Part shown: piece after piece, positions 18,200 to 27,223 of the stretch
How the letters are laid out: each line of letters opens with the position of its first letter
Position numbering within the stretch: the first letter of the stretch is position 1
Source of the DNA: an uncultured Eubacterium sp.
GTDB lineage: Bacteria; Bacillota; Clostridia; Lachnospirales; Lachnospiraceae
Assembly: GCA_947178105.1 (NCBI GenBank)
Contig: CAMWXD010000010.1
Location: forward strand, 24,730 to 88,729
DNA length: 64,000 bases
Reading direction: 5' to 3'
Position numbers and translations under genes: made by a program
Notes under the pieces: model-generated
Seen by the model: only the letters and a program-made list of their open reading frames with translations
Told to the model about the DNA's origin: nothing
Database searches by the model: none

Positions 18200-19237
18200 T
18201 CACAAAATCAGCATAGCATCCCCAAAACTGAAAAACCGATACTTCTCTTTTACCGCCTGCGCATACGCTTCCAGCACATGCTCCCTGCCGGCGAATGCGC
18301 TCACCAGCATAATCAGTGTAGACTCCGGCAGATGAAAATTTGTAATCAGCCCGTCAATACAGCGAAAATGATATCCGGGATAGACAAAGATCTGTGTCCA
18401 GCCGCTGGCAGCCCTTACTATGCCTGCTTCGTCTGCAATGGTTTCCAGTGTCCTTGTGCTGGTCGTGCCTACGGCGACCACACGGTGTCCGCCTGCTTTG
18501 GCACGGTTGATCTTGCCGGCATTTTCTTCGTCTAAGCGGTAAAACTCGGAATGCATATGGTGGTCTAAGACGTTGTCTACCTTTACCGGGCGAAACGTTC
18601 CAAGCCCGACGTGGAGCGTCACTTCTGCGAGTTCTACTCCTTTGTCAGCAAGCTGCGCAAGCAGTTCTTCGGTAAAATGCAGCCCGGCGGTCGGGGCTGC
18701 CGCAGAGCCTTCTTCTTTGGCATAGACAGTCTGATACCGTTTCTGGTCTTGCAGGCGATGTGTGATATAAGGCGGCAGCGGCATTTCTCCGAGCTTGTCT
18801 AAGATTTCTTCAAAGATACCTGTATAAGAAAACTGGATGATCCGATTGCCTTCTTCTACGATATCGATGATTTCTCCGGTTAAAAGCCCATTGCCAAACT
18901 GGAGCTTTGTCCCGATTTTTGCTTTTTTCCCTGGTTTTACAAGCGTTTCCCATTTGTTGTCCGAAAGGCGTTTTAAAAGCAGCAGTTCAATGCCTGCCTG
19001 AGTCCCTTCTTTTGTGCCGAACAGCCTTGCCGGGAGCACCTTTGTATTGTTGAGCACTAGGCAGTCTCCTGGATGCAGATAGTTTATCATATCCCGAAAT
19101 ACATGGTGTTCGACAGAGCCGTCCCTGCGCCCTAAAACCATCAGCCTGGAGCCTGAGCGGTCTGCCAACGGATCCTGTGCAATTAGTTCCTGCGGCAGGT
19201 CATAATAAAAATCTTTTACATTCATCATCTTTTTCAT
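18200..19237 (-). CDS. queA: S-adenosylmethionine:tRNA ribosyltransferase-isomerase
   Basis: 345 residues of QueA, which transfers and isomerises the ribosyl group of SAM onto preQ1 in tRNA to give epoxyqueuosine. Signatures are [20 protein letters not shown] near the N-terminus, [15 protein letters not shown], and [32 protein letters not shown] is near the C-terminus. The start is uncertain: family members often begin at the MNVKDF methionine (19225). It is the last gene of the minus-strand series, 21 bases after the PheT-like gene, which places a tRNA-modifying enzyme next to a tRNA-synthetase-like pair. No tgt or yajC gene is adjacent. Confidence 0.93.
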   Translation of the reverse strand: MKKMMNVKDFYYDLPQELIAQDPLADRSGSRLMVLGRRDGSVEHHVFRDMINYLHPGDCLVLNNTKVLPARLFGTKEGTQAGIELLLLKRLSDNKWETLVKPGKKAKIGTKLQFGNGLLTGEIIDIVEEGNRIIQFSYTGIFEEILDKLGEMPLPPYITHRLQDQKRYQTVYAKEEGSAAAPTAGLHFTEELLAQLADKGVELAEVTLHVGLGTFRPVKVDNVLDHHMHSEFYRLDEENAGKINRAKAGGHRVVAVGTTSTRTLETIADEAGIVRAASGWTQIFVYPGYHFRCIDGLITNFHLPESTLIMLVSAFAGREHVLEAYAQAVKEKYRFFSFGDAMLIL

Positions 19238-19258
19238 CTCAACTTCATCCTGTTATTT

Positions 19259-21151
19259 TTACTGTTTTCGAAGCTCAATCCCTTTTTCTTCCAGGGCATG
19301 AATGATCTGGTTTAACGGTTCCTTTACATCTTGTTCATCCAACGTACGTCCAGCCGCGCGGAATGTAACCGAATAAGCGAGGGACTTATATCCAACCTTC
19401 ATTTGATTTCCTTCATAGATATCAAATAATGCATAGCTTTCCAGGTATTGTCCGCCTTTTGCTTCAATGATTTTTTCGATGTCGCCCGCCAAGACATGTT
19501 TTGGCGCTACCATGCTAAGGTCATACGTCACTGCCGGGAACCGGGAGATCTGTTGGTATTTGCGGTCAAAGCTGGACAGCCCTATGATCAGAGGCATATC
19601 CATCACAGCTACATAAACACGTTCTTGGATAAAATAATTGGCTGCCGCAGCAGGATGCATTTCACCAAGGTATCCGATGATACTGCCGTCATAATAGATC
19701 AGCGCCTGTCTGCCAGGATGCAGGAACGGCTTTTCGGCATTCGGGCTATAGCCTGGTTTTTTCTGCATCCCTGTCTTTTGTAAAAATTGTTCAATCACGC
19801 CCTTCATCGTATAGAAATCCCCGTCCCCATACATGCCGAGCGTAAACTGCATCCGTTCGTCTGGAAGCTCCGCAGGCGTAAGCTCTTTTTGCCGGTAAAT
19901 ATTGCCAAGCTCATACAGACGCACGTCTTTGTTTCCCTGATTGGCATTCAATGCCAGCGAGGACAGCATTCCATTCAGGGAAATTGTACGCAGAATGCTG
20001 CGCTCCCCACCTTGCGGATTTGCTGCAGCGTTGCGAAGGCTGGAATCCTGCGGGATTAGCAGTTTGTCAAATACCTGCGGGCTTTCAAAGGGGGATACCA
20101 TGCACTGGCTGAATCCGCAGTATTCTGCCACATCCCGTGCAACAGCTTCGATGCGTAGCTGATAGGACAGCTTTCCTGTCGTTGTTGTTCCAGAAGGCAG
20201 CGTTGGCTGGATTTTGTCATAGCCGTAAAATCTTGCGACTTCCGCGGCCAGGGCCGCACCGCAATCCAAATCCTCTCGCCAGGATGGGATCAGCACTTCA
20301 TTGCTTTGTTTATCATATGTCAGTTCAATTTTTGAAAAATAGCCAAGCATAGCATCTGGTGTGATCCTCGTTCCTAACAGACGGTTGTATTTGTCCGGCT
20401 CGAACGGAATGCGTTTTTCTTCTCTAACGCTGGAATCAATATCTATGGTACCGCCTACCACTTCTCCGGCACCAAGTTCTTCGATGAGCTGGCAGGCACG
20501 GTTTACTGCATCGGCCGTATGTGGGGAATTCGTACCGCGAAAGCAGGCTGCTTCAAGCAGCAGCGCCGCATCATCCAGCATATGCTCCCTGCCGTCCGGT
20601 GCTGCAAGAGCGTCGCCTTGTACTGCCCGGCGTACAATGGCCTGTTTTCCTGCAACCGTATCCAGGCCGTAAGCATGTATCGGCTGGCCGTATTCCTCCG
20701 CCACATAATTTGCAATGTCTGTTATATTGTTGACCGGGCGGATGCCATGCACCCGGAGCCTTTGCTGCATCCATTGCGGCGAAGGAGCGATTTTTATATT
20801 TTTCACGACGCGCGCTGTATAACGCGTGCACCGCTTTGGCTCCTCTATGCAGACTTTTATGTAATGATGGATATTTTCTCCGTTTCCAGTTGGCTTTATG
20901 ACAGGCGGCTGAAACGGAAGGCGAAACGTAGCCGCAGCTTCCCTTGCAATGCCGATGACGCTAAAGCAGTCTGTACGGTTAGAGGCTATCTCATATTCGA
21001 CCAATACATCATCCAACTGCTCCAGGTTTTTGTCATATGCTTGATATGCTACTACCTTCGTGCCGGAAAGCGTCATCGCGTCTGCATATTCCTGTGCCGA
21101 TACGTTTAAGCCAGGTACCATGCTTTTGATCCATTCTAATGAAGTTTTCAT
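19259..21151 (-). CDS. pheT: Compact PheT-like protein lacking EMAP and most of the editing domain
   Basis: 630 residues, against about 800 for normal phenylalanyl-tRNA synthetase beta. It starts like PheT (MKTSLEWIKSMV), but after residue 45 the roughly 110-residue EMAP/OB tRNA-binding domain is absent and the chain goes straight to EYEIASNRTDCFSVIGIARE. The B3/B4 editing domain has two further losses, near residues 197 and 209: the GVMGG region and the RTESSSRFEKG region are missing. The B6-B7 core and the FDX-ACB anticodon-binding domain (from SRFPAVTYDLSM to the end) are intact. GGAGG seven bases before the ATG at 21151 supports the start; 31 bases separate it from the PheS-like gene. Probably a paralogue; editing should be lost. 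Confidence 0.85.
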   Translation of the reverse strand: MKTSLEWIKSMVPGLNVSAQEYADAMTLSGTKVVAYQAYDKNLEQLDDVLVEYEIASNRTDCFSVIGIAREAAATFRLPFQPPVIKPTGNGENIHHYIKVCIEEPKRCTRYTARVVKNIKIAPSPQWMQQRLRVHGIRPVNNITDIANYVAEEYGQPIHAYGLDTVAGKQAIVRRAVQGDALAAPDGREHMLDDAALLLEAACFRGTNSPHTADAVNRACQLIEELGAGEVVGGTIDIDSSVREEKRIPFEPDKYNRLLGTRITPDAMLGYFSKIELTYDKQSNEVLIPSWREDLDCGAALAAEVARFYGYDKIQPTLPSGTTTTGKLSYQLRIEAVARDVAEYCGFSQCMVSPFESPQVFDKLLIPQDSSLRNAAANPQGGERSILRTISLNGMLSSLALNANQGNKDVRLYELGNIYRQKELTPAELPDERMQFTLGMYGDGDFYTMKGVIEQFLQKTGMQKKPGYSPNAEKPFLHPGRQALIYYDGSIIGYLGEMHPAAAANYFIQERVYVAVMDMPLIIGLSSFDRKYQQISRFPAVTYDLSMVAPKHVLAGDIEKIIEAKGGQYLESYALFDIYEGNQMKVGYKSLAYSVTFRAAGRTLDEQDVKEPLNQIIHALEEKGIELRKQ

Positions 21152-21182
21152 GCTGTTTCCTCCAACTATTTCACGCTGTTTT

Positions 21183-22115
21183 CTAAAACTGAGACAAAAA
21201 CCGGCTATCATTTTCATACAGTAGCCGCATATCGTCAATCTTGTATTTTTGCATGGCAATCCCTTCCGGGCAGGCATCAAAGAAAAAACCGGCATATTGT
21301 TCCGGGTCGATGCCGCCCGCTTTAAGCACCTTCGGATGCATCATGCCGCAGCTTAACGTCTCGATCCAGCCAGTGTCCTTGCAGAAACGGCAGCCGCTGC
21401 CGCCGCACCAAAGGCAGGTAACGTCAACCTTGGCGCCTGGTGCTGCAAACGGGAAATGATGCGGGCGGAATTTCACTTTTGTATCTTTGTAAAACAGCTC
21501 CTTTGCAAATACTGTCAGCGTTCCCTTCAAGTCTGCAAAAGAAATATTTTGATCGATGGCAATTCCTTCGATTTGATGCAACGACAAAGAATGTGCGTCG
21601 CCTGCCTGATCTGGACAATATACCCTGTCTAGTGCGAGGATACGCAACGGCAGCGGGCGGCTTTCTATCCTATTTATCATACGTACCTGAACCGGGGAAT
21701 CCTGCGTACGTAAGGCGTCTGTCCCTTCCACAGCCTCATAGCCCATGCCTGTCAAAATACGCGCAGCTTCTTCTAAGGCGATCGTAACCGGATGGCGGTG
21801 CCCGATACGGTTTTTCTTTGCCGGAAGAGTAACGTCAAGAGCTTCCTGCTTTAGACGGAAGTTCAGCTCGGCTGCTTCCAGCTTCTTTTTCGTCTCTTCC
21901 AGCATATCTTCTATTGCAGAGCGCGTTTCATTGACAAGCTGGACGATGGCCGGACGCTCCTCTGGCAGCAGGTCTTTGATCCCCTTTAATACAGATGCAA
22001 GCTCTCCCTTTTTTCCGAGAAATACAGTCCCGACTTCATTTAATTTTGTCAGTTCTTCGGAAGCCAGTATCTGCTTTGCTGCCTCTTCCCTGATTTTTTG
22101 CAGTTTTTCTTTCAT
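21183..22115 (-). CDS. pheS: PheS-like protein with degenerate class II active site
   Basis: 310 residues against about 340 normally. The N-terminal coiled coil (1-95) and the HPVTIALEE, HQIEG, FRPHHFPF, GCRFCKDTGW and GCGMMHPKVL blocks clearly mark PheRS alpha. Three changes hit the catalytic site. The motif 2 Arg is Cys167 (RVYCPD where RVFRSD is usual). The motif 3 Arg is Gly285 (DACPEG where GLGLER is usual). About 35 residues after VEG at 129-131 are missing. FTEPS has become FAAPG. The ATG at 22115 overlaps the permease stop as ATGA, with AAAGGAGGAGG upstream, so it is translationally coupled to the transporter. Likely tRNA-binding but not aminoacylating; a normal pheST should exist elsewhere. 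Confidence 0.85.
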   Translation of the reverse strand: MKEKLQKIREEAAKQILASEELTKLNEVGTVFLGKKGELASVLKGIKDLLPEERPAIVQLVNETRSAIEDMLEETKKKLEAAELNFRLKQEALDVTLPAKKNRIGHRHPVTIALEEAARILTGMGYEAVEGTDALRTQDSPVQVRMINRIESRPLPLRILALDRVYCPDQAGDAHSLSLHQIEGIAIDQNISFADLKGTLTVFAKELFYKDTKVKFRPHHFPFAAPGAKVDVTCLWCGGSGCRFCKDTGWIETLSCGMMHPKVLKAGGIDPEQYAGFFFDACPEGIAMQKYKIDDMRLLYENDSRFLSQF

Positions 22116-24091
22116 ATGCACCTCCTCCTTTCAATAACAGAACGTTTTGCAGTTAAATAAGTAATGATATAATAAAATACACAAATGCCTGTCATGACAA
22201 ATGAGACCGCTGCCGCTGTCAGATAAGTGTCCCCGGCCAGTGAGGATATGCCGCTAAGCCTTACGATCTGGGCACAGATGATTCCTGTTGGGATATTTAC
22301 GAGTACTGCGCCTGAAAACGGCAGGAAGAAAAAGCAAAAGGTCTGCAAAAACAGCGTGCGGCTGCGCTGTGCCTCCCCTGCACCGATCTGGAATAAAATC
22401 TGGTATCTCCTGCGGTCTTCTGCGATACCGGACAACATTTTCAGTGCAAGCACCGCCATTGCCAGCAGCAAAAATACCAGTGACGCAAACAAGGCGCCGA
22501 CAGTCAGGATCGCTGCCACACTGTTTTGCTCATACCTGCCGTATTCCCGCAGAGAAAAATGGCAGAAACCTGCCTTGTTTTCGACCGCATTTAATTCCTT
22601 TTTCAGCGACAGCGCATGGTAGCTTGCAGATCCAAAGTGATATGCCGTATACGTTGTCTCTGCTTCCATGCCGTTTGCTGCTTCGTCTGGTATAACTGCA
22701 AAAAAATAAACATAATGCAGGATGGGACAGTCCTCCATCACACCCTTTGCGCGGTATGTCCTGCCGTTTCGCGAAAAGACAGCTTTCCGCCATGCATACT
22801 GTGAGGCTTGCCGATTGTTTGTAACAATCAGAAATTCTCCGTCAAGCTCTACCGGCTCTTTCCCAAGAAAAGCCATAATCGCATTAAAATCACTTTCTTT
22901 CAGATAGCTGTCCATAAGCCCGTCATATCCTGCCCCTGACCATTTCGAATATGCATACAGGTCCGCCTTGCCTGAACAGTAAAAAGTATAAGTAAGCTTT
23001 TTTGAAACGGCAGTATAAGCCTGGATCACTTGTTCTGCTTCCGCTGCTGGAGCAGTTTTCTGCGCGCCGGTTCCATAGGCAGCCCTTTGCGCTACATCCT
23101 CGCGGTACAAAAGATCAAATGGGTAATTCCTGTATAATAATGCCGTTTCGCTTGCCCGCTGCAAAAAGGAAGCATTGACTCCGATGACTGCAAACGCCAG
23201 TAAAACGGCAAGCAGCCCAATCAGGACAGAATTTGAATTCAGTGTCCCTGAAAGCTGGCGCAGTACAAAGGTATTGGTACCGCGAAAGCACAGGCTGCGT
23301 TTCAGCAGCAGGCTGACGAAGCTCCTTGCCATGCCGATATAGAACAAAGCCACACTGCACGCAAACATTGCCAGTATTTTTGCAAACTCGGTTCCTGTTG
23401 CGTGGTCTAAAAAAACAGATGCGACTTCTTTTTGAAACGCATAGCAGCAGTATAATATAAGCGCAAACGAAAGCAAACATACAAGCAGCCATAAAAAAGG
23501 GGCGCGCACAGGACGCTCTGCCTTTTTTTCCTCGTAAATCAACTGGTAAATACGTACTTTTTTCAGATAAAACGAAGATGCGGCGCAGGCAATCAAAAAA
23601 ATCCCTGCCACAAGCACTACCGTAAATATCAGCCCGTCCATAGAATACCTGGAAAATAAAAAATCCATCTCCATAAAATGCATAATCACCGCCATAAATC
23701 CCTGGTAAATAAACAAGCCAAGGAGTATGCCGCTTCCAAGCGCGATGACGCAGATCAACATCGTTTCTGTAAGAAAGATCGAAAGCAGGTCCCTTCTTGA
23801 CATGCCAAGCGTCAGATACGTGCCGAATTCCCGCTTTCTAAGCTTTAACATAAACGAAGTCGCATAGCCTAATACAAAGGCTGTGATCAGCGAGATCAAA
23901 ACGACGGCCGCACCCATCCCATATCTAAAATCATCCGTCGTATCGATATATCTTTTTAGTTCTTTGCCAAAGATCATATTGTTGATGGCAAACAGCAGCG
24001 CCACTGTAAGGGAAACCGTAAAAAAATAAATCAGATAATTTCCAATCTGGCGCCTGACATTCCGAAAGGCAAGTGTCCGTTTACCTGACAT
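22112..24091 (-). CDS. BceB-type FtsX-family ABC transporter permease
   Basis: 659 residues with ten predicted membrane segments. There is an N-terminal FtsX domain (TFVLG-like GYATSFMLKLRKREFGTYL with the family's REFG element near residue 90). A large extracellular domain of about 200 residues lies between later segments (about 300-500), and a C-terminal FtsX-like group closes the protein. This layout belongs to BceB/VraG-type permeases, which sense and remove peptide antibiotics that bind cell-wall intermediates. The ATG at 24091 has GGGAGG eight bases upstream; its start overlaps the ATPase end and its stop overlaps the PheS-like start (ATGA). Confidence 0.87.
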   Translation of the reverse strand: MSGKRTLAFRNVRRQIGNYLIYFFTVSLTVALLFAINNMIFGKELKRYIDTTDDFRYGMGAAVVLISLITAFVLGYATSFMLKLRKREFGTYLTLGMSRRDLLSIFLTETMLICVIALGSGILLGLFIYQGFMAVIMHFMEMDFLFSRYSMDGLIFTVVLVAGIFLIACAASSFYLKKVRIYQLIYEEKKAERPVRAPFLWLLVCLLSFALILYCCYAFQKEVASVFLDHATGTEFAKILAMFACSVALFYIGMARSFVSLLLKRSLCFRGTNTFVLRQLSGTLNSNSVLIGLLAVLLAFAVIGVNASFLQRASETALLYRNYPFDLLYREDVAQRAAYGTGAQKTAPAAEAEQVIQAYTAVSKKLTYTFYCSGKADLYAYSKWSGAGYDGLMDSYLKESDFNAIMAFLGKEPVELDGEFLIVTNNRQASQYAWRKAVFSRNGRTYRAKGVMEDCPILHYVYFFAVIPDEAANGMEAETTYTAYHFGSASYHALSLKKELNAVENKAGFCHFSLREYGRYEQNSVAAILTVGALFASLVFLLLAMAVLALKMLSGIAEDRRRYQILFQIGAGEAQRSRTLFLQTFCFFFLPFSGAVLVNIPTGIICAQIVRLSGISSLAGDTYLTAAAVSFVMTGICVFYYIITYLTAKRSVIERRRCI

Positions 24092-24845
24092 CTTCTTCAC
24101 CTCCCAGTGCTGCCGTCACAGCCACAATTTCCCGGTACAATTCCCGCCTGTCCCGGCTGCCCCGGCTGACCTTGCTCCATACCTTTCCGTCTTGCAAAAA
24201 CAGCACATGCTGTGCGTACGAGCCGACAACCGGGTCATGCGTCACTAACACGATGGTAGAGCCAAGCTCCTCGTTCATGCTGACAAAGGCCTCCATGAGC
24301 GCTTTCGAATTTTTGGAATCAAGCGCCCCAGTCGGTTCGTCCGCCAGTATCAGCGCCGGGCCTGTAATGATTGCCCGGGCACATGCGGCACGCTGCCTCT
24401 GCCCGCCGGACAGTTCATGCGGAAACCTGGAAAGCTGCTGCGTTAGGCACAGCGTCTTTGCAACCCACGCAAGCTTTTCTTTCGTTTCACGGATACCGGT
24501 TCGCTTTAGGTTCAGCGGCAGCACGATATTTTCGGCAATCGTCAGCGTATCCAGCAAATTGTAATCCTGAAATACAAATCCAAGCTGGTCTCTGCGGAAT
24601 GCTGCAAGCTGCGTTTCCTTCAATTTTGACAGATGCATTCCATTCAAACAGATTTCCCCGGAGCTTACCCGGTCTATCGTGGCGATAACATTTAACAGAG
24701 TAGATTTCCCGGAGCCGGATGCGCCCATCACTGCAAGAAACTCTCCCTTTCCCACCGAAAAAGAAATCCCGTCCAAGGCTTTCGTAACGACGCTTCCGCG
24801 CCCATAATATTTTGTTACGTCCTTTACCTGTAAGATTGATTTCAT
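24081..24845 (-). CDS. BceA-type ABC transporter ATPase
   Basis: 254 residues of the MacB/LolD/BceA ATPase class. Walker A GASGSGKST, Q-loop FVFQDYNLL, signature LSGGQRQRAACARA, Walker B ALILADEPTGALD and the switch His in VTHDP are all present, so it should hydrolyse ATP. GGAGGTATC precedes the ATG at 24845. It overlaps the permease start by 11 bases. A 154-base gap with a strong inverted repeat separates it from the histidine kinase, consistent with a separate regulated promoter as in bce loci. Confidence 0.92.
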   Translation of the reverse strand: MKSILQVKDVTKYYGRGSVVTKALDGISFSVGKGEFLAVMGASGSGKSTLLNVIATIDRVSSGEICLNGMHLSKLKETQLAAFRRDQLGFVFQDYNLLDTLTIAENIVLPLNLKRTGIRETKEKLAWVAKTLCLTQQLSRFPHELSGGQRQRAACARAIITGPALILADEPTGALDSKNSKALMEAFVSMNEELGSTIVLVTHDPVVGSYAQHVLFLQDGKVWSKVSRGSRDRRELYREIVAVTAALGGEEDVR

Positions 24846-24869
24846 AAAAGATACCTCCGTTTTGTTCTT

Positions 24870-24908
24870 GCATCCGGCACGATCCGGTATGCAGGACATG
24901 CCGGATGC
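24870..24908 (-). promoter_or_regulatory. 10-bp inverted repeat in the leader of the ABC operon
   Basis: GCATCCGGCA (24870-24879) and TGCCGGATGC (24899-24908) are perfect inverse copies with a 19-base loop that holds a further GATCCGG copy. It lies 25-63 bases upstream of the ATPase start. No T-run follows on the minus strand, so it is more likely an operator or RNA leader structure than a terminator. Confidence 0.45.
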
Positions 24909-24999
24909 TGTACCTGTATTTTAACAGAAAACATGGATATTCTTTCTAACGCAACGACAAGGTTTTTCTTACAGTTTTGTAAGGAACTTGTTTTCAGTT

Positions 25000-25959
25000 C
25001 TAAAACGACAGCGTAACCCGTGTAAACCGATCCTTTTCGGATTCGATCTGAAACTGGATACCCAGCCGGCAGCACAATTCCGATACGATATACAAGCCCA
25101 TCCCGGTACTTCTTCCACGCCTTCTTCCGTTGCTTCCGGTAAAGCCGCGCTCTGTCACCCTTGGCAAATCATAATCTGCAATCCCGATCCCGTTATCTTC
25201 GACTGTAATTTTCCTGTCCTTTGCCAGAATGTTGATACGACAGCCCGGGCAATAGTTTGCGCTGTTTATCAAAAGCTGCTTTAAGATAAAGCAAAGCGAT
25301 TTGGCATCTGTATAAATGGCAAAATCTCCCTGCACGTCAACACATACTTTGGAAGCGATCAGTATTTCCGCCTGGCTTTTCACTGCTTCCTCGATCACAG
25401 CGGCTGCATGTACCTGCCGGATCTGTGTATCCTTTTCCGCTGTACGCAGGCGTGCATAATATAAAATACTTTCTGTCAGGTTGTCTGCCCGCTTCAGTTC
25501 ACGCTTTAGCTTGCGCACATCCCCGTTGTTGGATAAGATCAGGGAACATGCCGTCAAAGGCGTCTTTATTTCATGGATCCAGCTCTCCACATAATCACAG
25601 TAATCCTCTTTGTCCCGCTTTGCTGCTTCCACCGCGCCGATTGCTGAGCTGGAAACGGCACGCATTGCCTCATAATACTTTTTTTCCACCGCGTTCGCAG
25701 GCTTTGGGAGGATTTCGCCAAGCAGGTACTTTTGCGGCAGCTCTTCGATCAGGCGATTTAACTGGCGAAGCCTTTGCCTCTCCAGAAAAAAACTGGCGAA
25801 AAGCCAGCTCACAGTAACCGATGTAAAAAAAAGCTCTGTCAAAGCCATAAGCGCCGTTCCGCCGCCCACAAATAAAAGGCAGGCGCCAGACAGCAGCGCG
25901 CCGAGCAGGAGGAAGCACAGCGTTACAGCTTTTGCCGAAAGAAAATCCCGCAGCGTCAT
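25000..25959 (-). CDS. BceS-type intramembrane-sensing histidine kinase
   Basis: 319 residues. Two membrane segments (about 10-32 and 36-56) are separated by almost no extracellular loop, the hallmark of Bce-type intramembrane sensors that read the transporter rather than the drug. The H-box is WIHEIKTPL near residue 132, specific to this class; the ATPase domain has the N-box LLINSANYC, G1 EDNGIGIADYD and G2 GMGLYIV. It overlaps the response regulator by four bases (ATGA). With the ABC genes downstream it should form a sensory complex. Confidence 0.9.
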   Translation of the reverse strand: MTLRDFLSAKAVTLCFLLLGALLSGACLLFVGGGTALMALTELFFTSVTVSWLFASFFLERQRLRQLNRLIEELPQKYLLGEILPKPANAVEKKYYEAMRAVSSSAIGAVEAAKRDKEDYCDYVESWIHEIKTPLTACSLILSNNGDVRKLKRELKRADNLTESILYYARLRTAEKDTQIRQVHAAAVIEEAVKSQAEILIASKVCVDVQGDFAIYTDAKSLCFILKQLLINSANYCPGCRINILAKDRKITVEDNGIGIADYDLPRVTERGFTGSNGRRRGRSTGMGLYIVSELCCRLGIQFQIESEKDRFTRVTLSF

Positions 25960-26567
25960 AAGCGGTACCCCACGCCGCGTACCGTATGGATAAAATCGTC
26001 CGCCCCCATTGCCTTTAGCTTTTCCCGCAGGCGCCTGATATTTACATACAGCGTATTTTCATCAATATACAGGCTGTTGCTCCAGAGGTCTTCGATCAGA
26101 TCCTCCCGTGTGCACAGCTCTTTTTGCATCAGGCAGGCAAGGATTCTGGTTTCATTTTTGGTCAGCTCCTTTACCATATCGTGATATTGTACAAAAAGCC
26201 CGGCAAGATTCAGCGTCAGGCCACGCACCGTAAGAATGGGGCTGTTTTTGCGCCGAAGAAGCCTTGCAATGCGTGCAAGCAGTACGGAGGAATGGTAAGG
26301 CTTTCGGATATAATCATCCGCTCCTACGCTAAAGCCAAGCAGCTCCGCCTCAGCGGATTCCCTCGCTGTCAGAAAAATTACCGGCACATTCGAATGCTGC
26401 CGCAGCCTGCGGCAAATTTCATATCCGCTTTCCTTTGGCAGGCTGATATCAAGCAGCGCAAGGTCGCAGGGCGGCTCTTTCACAGGCTGGTAACCGTTGG
26501 CATATAAAAGTGTGGCAAGCTCCTCACGAATGGCATCGTCGTCCTCAATGACTAAGATTTTTTCCAT
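25956..26567 (-). CDS. BceR-type response regulator with shortened receiver
   Basis: 203 residues, about 15-20 shorter than usual OmpR-class regulators. The acidic pocket IEDDD, phosphoacceptor Asp40 in LLDISLPKESG, TARE and K in YIRKPYH are present, and the C-terminal winged helix ends VRGVGYRL. The shortening lies between GYQPVKEPP and CDLALLDI, so part of the second helix and strand of the receiver is missing and the phosphoacceptor sits at 40 rather than about 53. AGGAGGGC precedes the ATG. It probably activates the ABC operon. Confidence 0.88.
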   Translation of the reverse strand: MEKILVIEDDDAIREELATLLYANGYQPVKEPPCDLALLDISLPKESGYEICRRLRQHSNVPVIFLTARESAEAELLGFSVGADDYIRKPYHSSVLLARIARLLRRKNSPILTVRGLTLNLAGLFVQYHDMVKELTKNETRILACLMQKELCTREDLIEDLWSNSLYIDENTLYVNIRRLREKLKAMGADDFIHTVRGVGYRL

Positions 26568-26668
26568 TTTTCTGAGCCCTCCTTTTTAGGATATTATCAT
26601 CTTTCCCTTGACTTTTTCACAACATAGAACTATACTATAAAAAAGAAATGGGTTTTTACCATACAGTC

Positions 26669-27196
26669 TTATGACTCAAGTGGGCTACTCGTTTCTTTTT
26701 TTATTCCAAGAAAATCATATAAGTACTTTTTTCCGTCGTCTGCATGACGAACAAGCATATTGGCAAAGTAAATATTATACCGTTCGATCTTATTGCACTT
26801 GTCATTATATACTGGTAATGCAAATCTTACATCATACCGGTACCATCCATATTTTGCGTCCTTTTGATGACGTTTTTTCCTGTTTTCAGAATATTGTTCA
26901 TTTTTTGCAATCTGAACAAGTTCAGCTATTCCTTGTGATGCATTGGCTTTTGCCTTTGCAACTGGGCCTTTTAATTTGATCCTATTTTCTGAGTTTGCAT
27001 ATTCATCTGGAAAATCACTGGATATAAATATCTTATCCAATGTTTCTGCAATCTCATAAAAATTTCCTACATATTGTTTCAAATATTGCTCAATTTCTTT
27101 CCACTCTTCTCTATGCTTCCCTTTAAATCTGATATCCTTAATTAATACAAGTTGCTTTTCGTCCAAATCTGTAATGATGTTTACATTCCTGTCCAT
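26669..27196 (-). CDS. Possible BECR-fold nuclease-like protein
   Basis: 175 residues, no signal peptide. The C-terminal third has strands that resemble the polyvalent-protein BECR (barnase-EndoU-colicin-RelE-like) nuclease group, which is common in phage and conjugative elements: YDVRFALPVYND, RYNIYFANMLVRHADDGKKY, then LYDFLGIKKE. The middle holds KGPVAKAKANASQGI, which could be the start of such a domain. TGGAGG five bases upstream supports the ATG. It stands alone between the Bce regulator and an orphan BlaI-type repressor, with no obvious immunity gene. The assignment rests on motif resemblance only; it may be a remnant of a larger element protein. Confidence 0.4.
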   Translation of the reverse strand: MDRNVNIITDLDEKQLVLIKDIRFKGKHREEWKEIEQYLKQYVGNFYEIAETLDKIFISSDFPDEYANSENRIKLKGPVAKAKANASQGIAELVQIAKNEQYSENRKKRHQKDAKYGWYRYDVRFALPVYNDKCNKIERYNIYFANMLVRHADDGKKYLYDFLGIKKETSSPLES

Positions 27197-27223
27197 TTTT
27201 GCCTCCAGGATCCAAACTTTATA

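Noticed and set aside
21183..22115. PheS/PheT deviations as frameshifts or pseudogene decay
   Set aside because: Both frames are continuous with no stops, losses are in multiples of three, flanking conserved blocks resume in frame, and the ribosome sites and ATGA overlap are intact.
22100..25000. T-box leader expected upstream of a pheST operon
   Set aside because: No AGGGTGGNACCGCG-like antiterminator core is present; the PheS-like start overlaps the permease stop, leaving no room for one.
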